Positions 9,811-22,412 of a stretch of DNA of 64,000 bases are shown one piece after another. Source of the stretch: Jaltomata sinuosa (Eukaryota > Streptophyta > Magnoliopsida > Solanales > Solanaceae); NCBI GenBank assembly GCA_003996215.1, contig QJPP01000003.1:2108001-2172000 (forward strand), given 5' to 3'. The position numbers and the translations under genes were made by a program. Each line of letters starts with the position of its first letter. Position 1 is the stretch's first letter. The notes below the pieces were generated by a model, which was not told the origin of the DNA, did no database searches, and saw only the letters and a program-made list of their open reading frames with translations.

Positions 9811-12800
9811 CTAGGTTATATTTCTGTTAACATTGTAAGTAAGGGTACAGTTAGATGATGACGCATATGAACCACTTGGTGAAGAGAGGTTCACAGCTAC
9901 ATATTTATCCCTTGCTAAAACCTCTGCCTGCACATTATCAGCATCTTTAGTTTCTCTCATTGAAAGCAGCTGCATAAGCATTTCCACCACTTCACTCATT
10001 CGAGGTCTGAGTTTTGCATTCCTTCTGAGGCAGAGAGCAGCAATTTCAGTGCACCTAAGTGCTCTCGTCTTTGAGAAGTGGCCTTCAAGACGAGGATCTA
10101 TAATCCGACAAAAATTACACCTATCTCCAAGATATCGTTTTGCCCATAAAACTAGGTTATGCTCGCCCCTCGGTCTGCTCTTGTCCATGGCTCTACGGCC
10201 AGCCAGTAATTCAAGGAAAACTACCCCAAAGCTATAAACGTCGCTTTTCGTTGTCAGATGTCCTAGTATATAATAGTGTTAATAATCAGGTAAAATAGTT
10301 TATCTTTCTTATAGTCAGGTAATATAGTTTTTCTTATGACGATAGCAAATCTATAGTTTTAAATAAAATTGCTCCACAGGGTTAATCATCCAATATCTGG
10401 CATATTACTGTTATATCATAGTACTTGACATCCTTGAAGCATGAAGCGTAAAACAGAAGAAAACAAACATGGATACGATTCTGGGATTACAGCCAAATAA
10501 ATATACAGTACGCATAGAGTGTCCGATATATTCTACTGTATAATGAACAACTTATGAATAAAAATGGAATCTAGTCAATCTACACTCATGATGAACGGCA
10601 TAATGACCAACTTTAAGGTAATTATGAGTATCTTATATTTGCTGCTGTAGATTTCAGCACAGGATATGGCAACTCAATAACTATGAAAACTTTCTATAAA
10701 GAGCCGACCATTTCTATACAGTACCAAATGTGATTGTAGGTATTATATTACTATAACAAACTAACATTGGTTCAACAGTGGCATATGTGTTCTATTCCTA
10801 CATAATTCCTCCCCGGCCATACCCGCGGACTAAATTCCCTGCTCCCTAGTGCCAACCTCCATAGAAATACTCTTAGAATTAGAGGCAAGATTTTCCAGTC
10901 AAAAATGAAAAACAGGAGAGATTTTCTTTTGTTCATGTTCATTTACATCTATGGAGTTCTACATGAAGGGTATCTGGATGTGGAAAACATGATAAAAACA
11001 AAATGTTGAAGGAAACCTAGAAACTCCCCTCAATGTGTAACAACTATCACCATCAACTATTAAATCTACTAACTTAAACCAATCAACACCTTTCGATCAA
11101 TCACCAATTTTTATTCTAAATAGACACCAGCTCACTCAGTTACTAAACAGAAGCACACATCCAAATGTGGTTCTTGACTTCCTCAGTCCTAGTTTAACAA
11201 CGTTTAACTTGACACACTTATTAAGAGAAGATTTGAATGAGTGAGCTGTTTAGCATTTTTCAGGAGAACATATGGATTCATATGCCGACTTTTGTGTTTG
11301 TAGAGCATAGAAAAAGAAATTAGTATTGAAATGACTGATAATGGTCCGGCAGATAATGATTAGAGTTATTAAAAGTATATCAAATTTTCCTTTTAAGTGA
11401 ACAATATTTTGGAACAGCCCTAGAAAAAATAGGAGTATCTTTTTGGAAAGAGAGGGATTTGATAAGCTTCCATAACATCCATACTTTGACTTCTGTTTTG
11501 ATTCTATATATAAGTAAGTACACCATTCGCCTTAATTTATACTCTGTCTATTTAGAATCTCCCAAAATGTTTGATTCAATCCTATAATGATAAGTGGAGT
11601 ATTACTTTTTACAACTTTGATGTGATATTTACTTAATCAAAATAACGTCTCAACAACAATCTTTTAAATTATGATTGAAAAGTCAGTTAACACAAACTCC
11701 ATTCAAATGGTATCACATAAAATGAGATGAAAATAGTAGTATTTAAGGATTACCAGCAAATAACCTTCTTAAGACTACCTTCATAGGTCTAGACTCTAGA
11801 GATAGAGAGTCTAAGTCCACTAAGGTAGAACCTAATTCATCTACAGTGAGGGAGAAAACCATGACGTAACGTAACAAAGACCAACAAACATTCGAGGAAA
11901 AACTAAGACTGGAAAATGGGTAGGGAGATTAAGAGAGCAAAAAGAACCAGAACCGCAAAATAGACAAGTTCAACAATTTCAAGCTATGTTTTGGAAAAGA
12001 GAATGGATGTTGTGGATACATCATACATCAGGTTAGAGGAGACATGACTCACATTCAAAAACTACAACAATCACAGTGATTAAAGAAGCGGTCTACTAGA
12101 AGCAAAAGGCAGCTTGGAAACTTGAAGGACTCTCTTGTAATACTACCGTAATATAAGAGTTAAAGCTGACACAAGTCCTGAGAAATGCATTATTTTCCCA
12201 AGAACAACACAATTTAGAAGAAGAACAAAAAGGAAAAGGAAGATAATTTTCAACTTACCAGTCAACACATATTCTGGAGCAGCATAACCATATGTTCCCA
12301 TTACACGTGTTGACACATGCGTTTTATCTCCCTCGGGCCCATCTCTGGCAAGCCCGAAGTCTGATAGCTTCGTGTTGTAGTCCTGGATGACAGTAACAAT
12401 TATGGAAGATATTTGAGTATGCCAAGTATTACTACGGAGATATTAAGAGAAAAATCAAAGTGTTAGGAATTTAAAATAATTACCGCATCTAATAAGATGT
12501 TGGATGCTTTGAAATCACGATATATGACCGGTTTTGGAGCTTCTTCGTGAAGATAGGCTAGGCCTTGTGCTGCCCCTAATGCTATTTTCATCCTGACTGA
12601 CCAAGGAAGAGGCATGGACCCTGCAGAAGAGAGAAAGAGAATATAGGACGTGGACGAAGGAATAAAAGAACTGACATAAACATGAAACATGTAATAAGAA
12701 CTATAAAAAGCCGATGAGTTGATATACCATATCTAAGTGATTCATCTGTATAGTAAACAAAGTAATGTAGGTAAATGCAGTTCCATGGTCACAAAAATGA

Positions 12801-15800
12801 AAAACTACGTATACAACTGTATGACAACAATAAATCATGGTATACCTTCCATCTCTACCCCAATTTTGCCGTTATTATTTAGGTCAATTATGGAAATATG
12901 AGTAGAGTCCAGATAATATGATACTTGGACGGATTGGGATTTTAGAGTAGACTTTAAGGTCATGTGAAATCTATTAGGTTTAGCAGATGATATTCAAAGT
13001 AGAAGAATAGTAAAGATAAATAATTTAAAGGAAAATCTTTCCATTCAAATGAGGTGGACAACATTTTGAATGAACTTATCAGATGGTGTAATCTCGTACG
13101 TACCAATAATAATAAAACTAAAAATAATATTAATAAATATAATAGTTATAATAATTTTGTACTTATTGTTACTATTATGATAGAAATGTACACCATTATT
13201 TCAAGCTCCTGGATGAGCTATCCCCAATTACATCTTTTGAGCAAGTTATTCAAACCACGACTATGAGATAATTATTAGAATTATGACTGTTTATGTTCCA
13301 TGTCATCCTTAACTATCACAAACCTCCACCCCAAGAGGAGTCATATAAGGAGGAAGCTCAATGTACAGTTTTGGAGCGGAGATATTTAGTACATTCAGTC
13401 CTAGAGAAGTCATATAAGGAGAAAGCTCTACGTACAGTAGAGTCCTAATGATATTTCTACTTACAATAAACATGCTCGTCAGTAGTTGACGTCCAACTGC
13501 TTTACTTCATATTCAAACAAATAGCCTACAGTTCCCATGCAACGGGTTGAGCCCTACCTAGTGCTCTTCATCGATGCTCACACAATGTGGACAAGTAGAT
13601 ATATCTTTAGAAGTAATAGTTAAGATTCATTAAATAGGTAGGTTTTAGAGAAATGCATGACATCATGTCGGAGTAGGTTACTTGAATAAATTGCAGCTTC
13701 AAGAGGGTAACAACTTTATCAGGAGTGATTAACCATTTTGGGATCTCATTAGATGGCAGGGAATGAATACATCTATTCTGTAATCTTGTACAAGTTTTTT
13801 TATCTGAATGCTTGCAGTATTTATCTACTTACTTTGGTTGTTCTAACTTCTAACTGGAAACAATCTCTTAAGGAATGTAAGGTGATACTGCGTACAATAG
13901 ACCCTTGTAGTCCGGTCCTTCCCCATATCCCGCGCATAGCGAGAGCTTTAGTGCACCGGCTGCCCTTACTTTGGTTGTTCTACCTAGGTGCAACTTAAAA
14001 GCTTTGTATGTTTATTGATCCCATCCACTAATCGTTGTCTTTGGTGAATGAGGAGAGTATCTACTAGCTGAATAAGAGAAAGGCCTCCTACATGCAGTTT
14101 ACTAATTTAATAATACACAAAAACCTAATATTTATAAGTTTCTGGACATAAATCAGGGACAACACCTGAATGCAATTTCACTTTTTAAGTCAGAGGAGTT
14201 AATAATTCTTGTGCCAATTGCTTGTAATAGGTTAAACAAATCTTAGATGGAGAGCATCATATAGCTGATGCAATTTCTGTTTTTAGTCAAGATCTATCAT
14301 ATCCTCCTCCAATTTTGTTACAAATTGCCAAAGATTTAAAGGAAAACCTAAAACAAAATTAAAAAGATACTATAATGCAATGATTTACTAACAATCAACG
14401 GAAAGTAATTAATGATTGCAAGAAAATGATTAAACTAAGTTACTACTAATATCAAATGCATAAAAGAATATATATTAGTTGGGAAAAAGTGAATTTTAAG
14501 CCCTTAAGGAGTAGTAAGCACATATAAGAAGGTAAAACGTAATATTTAAGCAGCTTTACCACGAATGCCACCTATTGGCGTATTTATATGCTACATATTC
14601 TATTACGGAGGAGATATACAAAGAGAAGGCTAATTGTCAAGCAAAGCATACAGAGGAGCAGAGGCATAACATACTTCTGAATAACTGGTTCTCCAAACTT
14701 CCACGAACCATAAACTCGTAGACAATTAGCATCTGATCGCCTTCCATGCAATAGCCTACTAACTTAACCAAATTCTGATGATGGAGATTACCAAGAAAAT
14801 TTACTTCAGCCTGTCACATGAAGATAACTTGTAAATGGACATGCATAAAGAATTACAGTTTAAAACTTTCGAAGTACAGAAAATGAAGACAAAAATTAGA
14901 AAGTTGCGTACAAGCCACTCCCTATGACCCTGAAGTCCATGTCTATTTAGAGTCTTTACTGCAACAGCAAGCCCAGCGCCGGGTTTCACAGGCGAACTTC
15001 CATTCTCATTGATCCAACCTTTGTAAACAGAACCAAAGCCGCCCTCTCCAAGAAGACCTTCACGACTGAAGTTCCTTGTGGACAACCTCAGCTCATTGGA
15101 AGTAAAGTTTCGAACCTGAGAAGCTATTTCCAGTTCCCTGCCTCTATGAGGAGTGGTTGGAGCAGTTTCAACATCGCTGGTTGTTGAAGATGACAAAATT
15201 GGAGCAACGGGTGGGTGTCGGGTTGTCTCGTTTGATGATTTAGTTTCTTCTGTTGAACATTCAGAAAATATGAGTAACGAGGTCAACTCCTAAGGACAGT
15301 TCTATGCACACACATATAGAGCTGCTCCCAGATATGAAAACCGACTTTTAATTCTTCTTTAGCATAATTACAAATGAAAAAACTCAAAATTCATCAGATA
15401 AAACGCCTCCTCTCTGTTACTTAGACATAGCTCATTTAGGCAATTTACTACAAAAGAGATCTCTCACAAACATACAAGGACAAGAGTCTGAGATGCACAT
15501 TAACACATGTAATGAATGACATTGGACAGATTCAGATGATGTAAGTATTTCCGTAACAAGAGTTTCAGTGAACACTTTCTACTAGTAAAGCATTTTAAGA
15601 GCTCTAAAGTTGGTCTGGTTGCTTGAAATCCATTAGAAGAATAACAGCCCAGGATTAGTCACAATCTATGACGTCTGCAAAAGGAAACACAGTAATTACA
15701 ATTTACAAGAACATGAAGCACATGATTTTTATGCATCCAGGCAAGAGAAAAGGAAAGCATGGCAGAAATTTCTCGGTAAGACCTGGTTGGTTTTTCTCTT

Positions 15801-16492
15801 TTTATTCCCTCCATTGAGAATTCACTACCCTATCTATGTTACAAATGCCTTTTATAGCTGTTCCTAACCAGTAAAAGTGTTTTCCCCTTATTTGGAAACT
15901 CAATGCTAGTGATCATACCTTGAGTTAGGGTTCTACAATTTTTTTGGTTCTTTTTTTTTTCCGATGTGTGTATGTGCGTGTTGAAGGAGGGGGTGGTACA
16001 GGCAGATAGGCTACTTGGTTCAAAATTAACCATTCTTCATCGAAAATGTCAATTCTAATCAAGTTTATCTCATGGAAGCACATTGAACATGGACAGGTGT
16101 GAGACTGGTCATGCAAAACTGAACTGCTTTTAGCATCATGATGATACAACCTAGTCATTTTCAAGAAGTTAAACTGAAAAAAAACTAGCTGCCCAAAGGA
16201 AATGGTATTATCAGCCTGGCAGGGAAAACCAATTTGCTGGAATGCACATTCAATATAAATCAGCTACAAAAGGAATGTTATAACTTTGGAAGAAGATTAA
16301 ATGGAAAAATAAGGTGATAACGAGATAGAACGTTAAAGGAGTGATACCAGATGATTTACCACTCGGTGTTATGCACAGAAACTTGAGAATTCTGCAGCCA
16401 CCCATTGAAGCATTGTTTGATTTCTTCATCTTTCCGTTAGCCTTGTCCATTCTCAATGACTTCAATGTTATGGCTTCAGAAGATAACCCCAT
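9811..16492 (-). CDS. RLCK VII receptor-like cytoplasmic kinase 1 (PBL34/35/36-like), intact copy
   Basis: Six exons on -: 16492-16348, 15249-14912, 14810-14675, 12620-12484, 12382-12259, 10262-9811, giving 443 residues. It is a serine/threonine kinase of the family that relays signals from membrane receptor kinases. Visible elements are a basic N-terminus with a GGCRILKFLC cysteine motif (possible palmitoylation), a low-complexity linker (about 50-95), glycine loop 116-123 (GEGGFGSV), Lys147 (AVK), RD-type loop YRDFK (Asp242), DFG at 260-262 and APE at 287-289. The substrate insert (NGSSPVKPGAGLAVAVKTLN) is typical of the PBL34-36 branch. The start MGLSSEA was chosen because the family begins MGL; a non-conserved in-frame ATG lies 15 codons upstream. 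Introns 1, 3 and 5 are about 1-2 kb. Of the three tandem copies only this one keeps start, splice sites and a full C-terminal tail (SMRETKDADNVQAEV onward). Confidence 0.9.
13885..13980 (+). repeat. SINE-like fragment in intron 3 of kinase 1
   Basis: GCGTACAATAGACCCTTGTA, then TCCGGTCCTTCCCC, CGCGCATAGCGAGAGC and TTTAGTGCAC in order. It is a fuller version of the fragments at 6655, 22374 and 35192. Confidence 0.55.
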
Positions 16493-17930
16493 TTGCTTCT
16501 TTATGCCCAATTTTAACTTCCGAAAATTTACATTCAATGCATCAAAATCCAGTCTTTTACTCTGCTCTTATCTATAGATACCTTTCTGTTAATGATTTAA
16601 TCTCCTTTCTGATAAGTGTAATCCAAACGAAAAAAATACAAAGTAGCTCAATTTGTGTGTATTTTCTTGCATATTAAGATTTTTGAGTAATAAGTCACAC
16701 AAAATACATGCTGGATTACGAAGATAACTGAACAAGGTTACACTTGAACTGAGAAACAAAGAAAATAGGGAAATCCCAGATGACAAAAAGCATGAGAAAC
16801 ACAAATATTGGTTCAAATTGGCCTAAAATTATTAAAACTGAAGGATAATACACGAGAATAATCCAGATGAAATGGGCCATTTGGAATTACAACACTGAAA
16901 ATTTGGCAGAAAGATTTTAGGTTCGCATGATGCTGGTGAATATTGTCATTCCGACTCATGCTGCTCACACTTCTTCATATCATTATTTTGTCAAAAGAAG
17001 AAAAGCGTGACGACAGGGATTGTTTTCCTGAAGCATGTTAATGGACAACATACCAACACTTTCTTCACTTCTTTCGAGGGTTTAAATGGAATTTTGTGAT
17101 ACTTGCAGGGAAATAGTTTAATTATGGGACTGATGGTTCAATAATATGATATATCAAATCTAATTGGATTTTCATCATTTCCATATTTTTTCTTTTTGGT
17201 TTTCTAGTAAATAAATATGTCACATACATTGTCAGACACATATTTCAGTTACTATATCCACCATAATATTATCAATACAATTATTCTTTAAAAAAAGCTA
17301 CTATTATTTATCAAAATTTCTTCACTAACAGCATTCGTGCACATTTTTGAGATATGATTTATTCCCCAAATCAAATGAAGGAAAACTAAATTAAAGTTGT
17401 CTATATCTATTTATCATATTTTTTTTCAGCCAAACATTCATTAAACTATTGTATAATCCAATTTAAATCCATTGTGCATCAAATAGAATCAATTTTCACA
17501 ATGTAAACAAATTCACTTAACTTTAAAATTTAATAAAACTCGAGAATCAAATTTTACTATGTCTTATCTATAGATACCTTTCTATTAATGTAATAATCCC
17601 CTTCCCTGAGAAGTGTAATCCAAAAGAAAGAAATACAAAGTAGCACAATCTGTGTGCATTTCTTTTTTCTTGCATATAAAGGTTTGACTAATAACTCATG
17701 CAAAATAAAAGTTGGAATTACAAAGAAGTCTGAACAAGGTTAAAATTGGACCAAAATTATTAAAAATGAACAATAATACACGAGAACAACCCAGGTGAAA
17801 TGGGCCATTGAGAATAAGAACACTGAAAATCACAACTAATTTGGCAGAAAGATTTCAAGTTCGCATAATGTTGGTGAATATGTCAGTCCGACTCATGCTC
17901 TTCACACTTTTGAAGTAATAAAATTCTCTT
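16493..17930. other. Upstream region of kinase 1 with a locally repeated promoter module
   Basis: About 16570-16900 and 17560-17880 are diverged direct copies: both contain CTATAGATACCTTTCT, AAGTGTAATCCAAA, ACAAAGTAGC and GAAATGGGCCATT. Related copies precede kinase 2 (about 26160), kinase 3 (about 39300) and partly the B3 gene (30530). 17330-17560 is another dispersed repeat, also found at 40080-40560. No gene is supported. Confidence 0.6.
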
Positions 17931-18512
17931 GATTTGCTAAAACGAACAATAAAAATGAAATATTTATTTTTGATATTGAGCCAAGTAAAATAAAATGGAG
18001 AAAAAAATAAGTGCGATTAATTAACTCTATGACAGAACCAGCAGAAACATAAGCTGTTTCTGAAGAGACTTCTTTGAAATATATAAAATTATACTTAGCA
18101 ACAATCCTTTCTTCTCAAATCCATTTTGCTTGAACTTATATTTCTAATCAAATCAATGTATTTTCTTGTATGAACCAAAGCTATATCTTTATCTTTCTCT
18201 TCCTTTCCATCCATAACAGGACATATGAAAAAGGAAGGGGAAGATAAAGACATAGCTTTGGTTCATACAAGAAAGCACATTAATTTGCTTAGAAATATAA
18301 GTTCAAAGAAAATGGAGTTGAGAAGAAAGGAGATTGCTGCTAAGTATAATTCTATATATATATATTTCAATGAAGGCTCTTCAGAAGCAGCTTGTCTTTC
18401 TGTTGGTTTTGTCATAAAGGTAATTAATCGTGTTTACTACTTCATCCGTTTCATTTTGCTCGACTCTTATACCAAAAACAAACATTTCATTTTTCTTGTT
18501 CGTCTTTAAATC
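17931..18512. repeat. Long foldback: ~280-bp inverted arms, 14-nt loop
   Basis: The left arm 17931-18210 is the reverse complement of the right arm 18225-18512, with about 80-85% identity by eye over the whole length and a 14-base loop (18211-18224). The longest perfect block is 23 bp (18160-18182, around CTTGTATGAACCAAAGCTAT). The right arm reads as an open frame from ATG 18225 through FVIK to a GTAATT that resembles a splice donor, while the left arm is frame-shifted. Paralogous modules at about 26330, 39700 and 16965 join CGACTCATGCT...CACTT almost directly to the following TTTTGTCA, so the foldback is an insertion in this copy only. RNA from either strand would form a near-continuous duplex, as in a foldback element or a young inverted-duplication small-RNA locus. 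Confidence 0.85.
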
Positions 18513-18727
18513 TTTATTTTTTCAGATTCTAACATTAAACACACAAAAAGAAGAAAAGCCTATCGAGAATAGAGAAGACGACAGGGGTTATTTTTTCGAG
18601 GCCGAACAAAGCATGCTAATGACAACAAAGTCTATGTTGCATATAGTTTGGTGAGTTCTGATGGAAGTTTGTGATACTTGCGAGGGATATTTAAACAAAA
18701 ATGTGGGGACCGATGATTGAATAGTCT

Positions 18728-19300
18728 GATATATCAAATCTGATTGAATTTTTATTTTTTGACAGTTTAGTCAAAGATGGGTCAACTATACAGTTAAGAA
18801 TGGTCTATGATATATTAAATCTGATTGGATTTTATCTTTTTGGCAATAAACTTAAGGATAGATTTACTATATAGTCAAGAATGGTCTTTGATATATCAAA
18901 TCTAATTAGATTTTTGTCTTTTTGACAGTTAAGTCAAAGATGGGTCTACTATACAGTCAAGAATGGTCTATGATATATCAAATCTAATTGAATTTGTATT
19001 TTTTTGACAGTTAAGTCAAGGATGAGTCTACTATAGGTCAAGATTAATGGTCTATGATATATTAAATTTGATTGAATTTTCATCTTTTTGGCAGTTAAGT
19101 TAAGAATATGTTTACTATATAGTCAAGAATGGTCTTTGATATATCAAATCTGATTGGACTTTCATCTTTTTGGAAGTTAAGTCAAGGATGAGTCTATTAT
19201 TCAGTCAAGAATGGTCTATAATATATCAAATCTAATTGTATTTTCATCTTTTTGACAGTTAAGTTAAGAATAAGTTTACTATACAGTCAAGAATGATATC
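18728..19300. repeat. Minisatellite, 7 copies of an 81-84 bp unit
   Basis: Units begin with GATATATCAAATCTGATTGG at 18728, 18809, 18890, 18972, 19056, 19138 and 19220, and contain TTTTTGGCAGTTAAGTCAAG and ACAGTCAAGAATGGTCT. The same unit is repeated upstream of both B3 genes (29361-29758, 32675-32990) and occurs as a single copy upstream of kinases 2 and 3. Confidence 0.92.
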
Positions 19301-19571
19301 TGATATTTGACCTCCTTTTTCAAAGGTTTACGTTTAATTGCAACCCCCAATAATTTTTTTTTCATTTTTCTCCTCATTTTCCCCTTGAATTTCACTCTGT
19401 TCGATTAAATTTTTGAGTTGTACAACTTTTTAAATTTATTTCTCTATTTAATAATTTTAATATTCTCATTTTATCATATTCTTTTTACCGAGATTGCAGT
19501 TACACGATTCATATAGTATTTGTAGTGTATTTATAAGTACACATTTTTCATTTAAGATCACAAACTCAAAA

Positions 19572-20432
19572 GAGTTTAAGTTTGGTGCACTGTCAGTGTA
19601 CAAGATTTTCTACATCATCAGGTAATATTGACCTGCTATTGCAGGTTACCAAGTATTTCTTAGTATTAGTATTTTCTTTTTTTGGTAAAATAAATTAAAC
19701 ACCATTAGTAATTTTTTTTTACTCTTTCTTCTCTATCTCTTTCCGTCTTTCTCGTCCTGCAAATTAAATAGTCCAACCATCTTTCTTTTCGTTGACTTCT
19801 TTCACCACCATTGCACTTCTTCAATTCTTTTTTCATATCTAGAATTAAAGCTAACTTTTTTGAATAAATTTTATATTTTGTTCCTTGTTTTTAGGATTTA
19901 TTGGTATGTTCCCATGAAAATCAGGTATTTTTTGAAGTGTTCATCTCATTTTGCACTTTTGTATTCTCCACAGAACACCGATAATTCATTCCCTCTTTTA
20001 TTTTTTTTAAATCGTCTTCACGTCATCTTCCTGATTACACATTATTATTATTATTATAAATATGAATGTCATGAATTAGATTTTCTTGAAACAAAAAAAA
20101 TGATAGATGAATGGAATAATTTAAGAAAGTAAAAGGAATAAAAAGAAAAAAAGAGAACTGCAATACCATTGTTCCATAGTTATCATGGAAATACCGACGA
20201 TAAAGAGAGAAGAGTGCTGGACTGGGAAAGAAAATAATCTTAAGACTAGGAAAGAACTTGAATTACAGTATGATTAGGATTCAAATTACCTTTAATATTT
20301 TTCTTAAGCTTATAATTGCAACTTTTTTTAAAAAAGTACAAATATTACTTAAGAAAATTATGATAATCATCTTTAAAGTTACCTGATGGTGTAAAAAATC
20401 TTGTACACTGACAATGCACCAAATTTAAACTC
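19572..20432. mobile_element. Mutator-like MITE (861 bp, ~55-bp TIRs, 9-bp TSD)
   Basis: The ends are long inverted repeats: the left starts GAGTTTAAGTTTGGTGCACT and continues GTCAGTGTACAAGATTTT; the right end reverse-complemented starts GAGTTTAAATTTGGTGCATT with the same continuation. It is flanked on both sides by the identical 9-mer AACTCAAAA (19563-19571 and 20433-20441), the target-duplication size of Mutator-like elements. No transposase is encoded; the internal open frame at 19860-20132 is low complexity. A repeat at 20440-20600 continues the interrupted module, also seen at 26955-27120 without the insertion. Confidence 0.9.
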
Positions 20433-20441
20433 AACTCAAAA

Positions 20442-21790
20442 ATCATGCATATTTTTCTAGTCAAATTAAGACATATAAAATGAAGTAAATTGGTAATTAA
20501 ATCAATACTGATATAATTTGAGCTTTTGAAATAAATTCACAAGTAAAATCTCTAATTTTAAATTAGAGGTATTCATTTTTCGATTTCAGACGATTTTTTT
20601 TAAAAGAAAACCAAACTAATTAATTTGGTTTTTAAAATATTAGAATCAAAACTATGAAGTCGAATTTTCATTGGGTTTTATATAAACAAGTGAAATACAT
20701 TAATTATACTATTTGAAAGTTTGTTATAACATATAATCGCAAATATCTATTTATACAATGAACATGGAGATATGTGATTTGTTAATGCGTCGAGAAATTT
20801 GATAAGATTTTCTAAGAGTTGAGAAATTTTAATGGTTTTCACAAATTATGAAATTTTCATGTTTATGAAAAAAATAACTTAAGAAATTCAAATTGCATGT
20901 TCAAACGAAATTTCAATTTCAAAACAACCTCATTTCAAATAACTGATTTCATTTTTATTCTACTTTGATTTCAGAGGGACCCTAAGATCACAAAACTCAA
21001 AAATCGTGTATATTTCTTTTAATTAAATTAAGACACATAAAATAAAATGAATTGAGTATTATTTAATTAATACTGATCTAATTTGAGCTTTTGAAATTAG
21101 AATAAATTCAACAATCAAAATTTCTAACTCCAAATTAGGGGTATTCTTGGTTGATTATTAACTATATATGTAGCTTTGATATAGTATTATATATCTATGC
21201 ATTTTGATTATATCAATACTACTCCTATTAATTGTGTGTTTTGATATACTATTATTTATAAAAATAATTATTACTTATTTATTCAATTCAATAAAGTGTT
21301 ATATTAAATAGATCATTTTGTCATATACGTTCCTCAAGTTATATAATAAATAATTTGGTCAGTTTTAAGCTTATACACATGCATAAAATTAAAATGATTT
21401 TATCCGGGCATAACCAAGAAACTATTATTGAAAGCTATTTGGAAAATTGATGACTAAAACTTGGACGTGCATGTCAAAACAGAAGACTAATCTCCATATA
21501 ACAAGCCTCAGTTTTCAGATAAGGAAGCACATGCTTACTAATTAATTACAGATTCACAACAAATAAAGTTTCTCTTTTTTTAAAGTCTTTTCATCAGCAC
21601 AACTAGGTTGAGAAGAAAATAGAGAACAGGTATATTTATGTTAACCTAGTTAAGTTGTAAGGAAGGGTATAGTCTGATGGTGACGCATATGAACCACATG
21701 TTTATCCTTTGCTACAATCCCAGCTTGCACATTGTTGCCATTTGAGTTGACACCAACATCTTTAATGTAAACGCTAGGAGTGGAGGCAAT
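20442..21790. other. AT-rich intergenic region, repeated module
   Basis: 20450-20600 and 21000-21150 are diverged copies of one segment (ATTAAGACATATAAAATGAA, then AATTCACAAGTAAAATCTCT) that also lies at 26985-27110 and 30945-31000. From about 21465 the sequence matches the 3' flank of kinase 1 (9640 onward). No gene is seen. Confidence 0.6.
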
Positions 21791-22373
21791 TTAATTCATT
21801 GAAGGCAGAGGCATCAGCATTTCCACGACTTCACTCATCCGAGGTCTGGATTTTGCAGTCCTACTAAGGCAGCGAGCAGCGATCTCAGTAGACCTCAATG
21901 CTCCTTTCTTTGAGAAGTTGCCTCCAAGACGAGGATCTATTATCTGACAAAAGGGACGCCCATCTTCAAGATATGGTTTTGCCCATGCCACTAAGTTATG
22001 TTCACCCGTTGGTATTCTGCTGTCCATGGCTCTTCGGCCAGTTAGTATTTCAAGGAAAACCACCCCAAAGCTATAGACATCACTTTTCATTGTCAAATGC
22101 CCTACAAGAGTATATATAATACTTAATAGTGTCAATAATCAGGTAATATACTGTACAACCATGTAGATGTTATCCTGTGCTGAAATCCTGTGCTGTAAAT
22201 TTCAGCACAGGATATGGCAACTCAATAATTATGAAAACTTTCTACGAACTCCATTTCCCTCTCCAATCCATCTGCCACATATATCATTCCTTCCTCACTC
22301 CTCAAGAAATGAGATTCTAGATATTATATTCCTATAACAAACTAACACCAGTGGCCTAAATTCCCTGCTCCCT

Positions 22374-22412
22374 AGTGCCGGACCACAGGGTCTATTGTAT
22401 GCAGCCTCACAT
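22374..22412 (-). repeat. SINE-like fragment in intron 5 of kinase 2
   Basis: GTGCCGGACCACAGGGTCTA, then TTGTATGCAGCC. It is a short piece of the same retroposon as at 13885 and 35192, in reverse orientation relative to 13885. Confidence 0.45.

Noticed and set aside
18225..18509. 94-codon frame on the right arm of the foldback as a functional protein gene
   Set aside because: It runs into what looks like an intron after FVIK, and the opposite arm is frame-shifted. More likely a copied exon than an expressed protein.
19860..20132. 90-codon open frame inside the Mutator-like MITE
   Set aside because: No transposase motifs, AT-rich and low complexity, including an ATT repeat. The element is non-autonomous.
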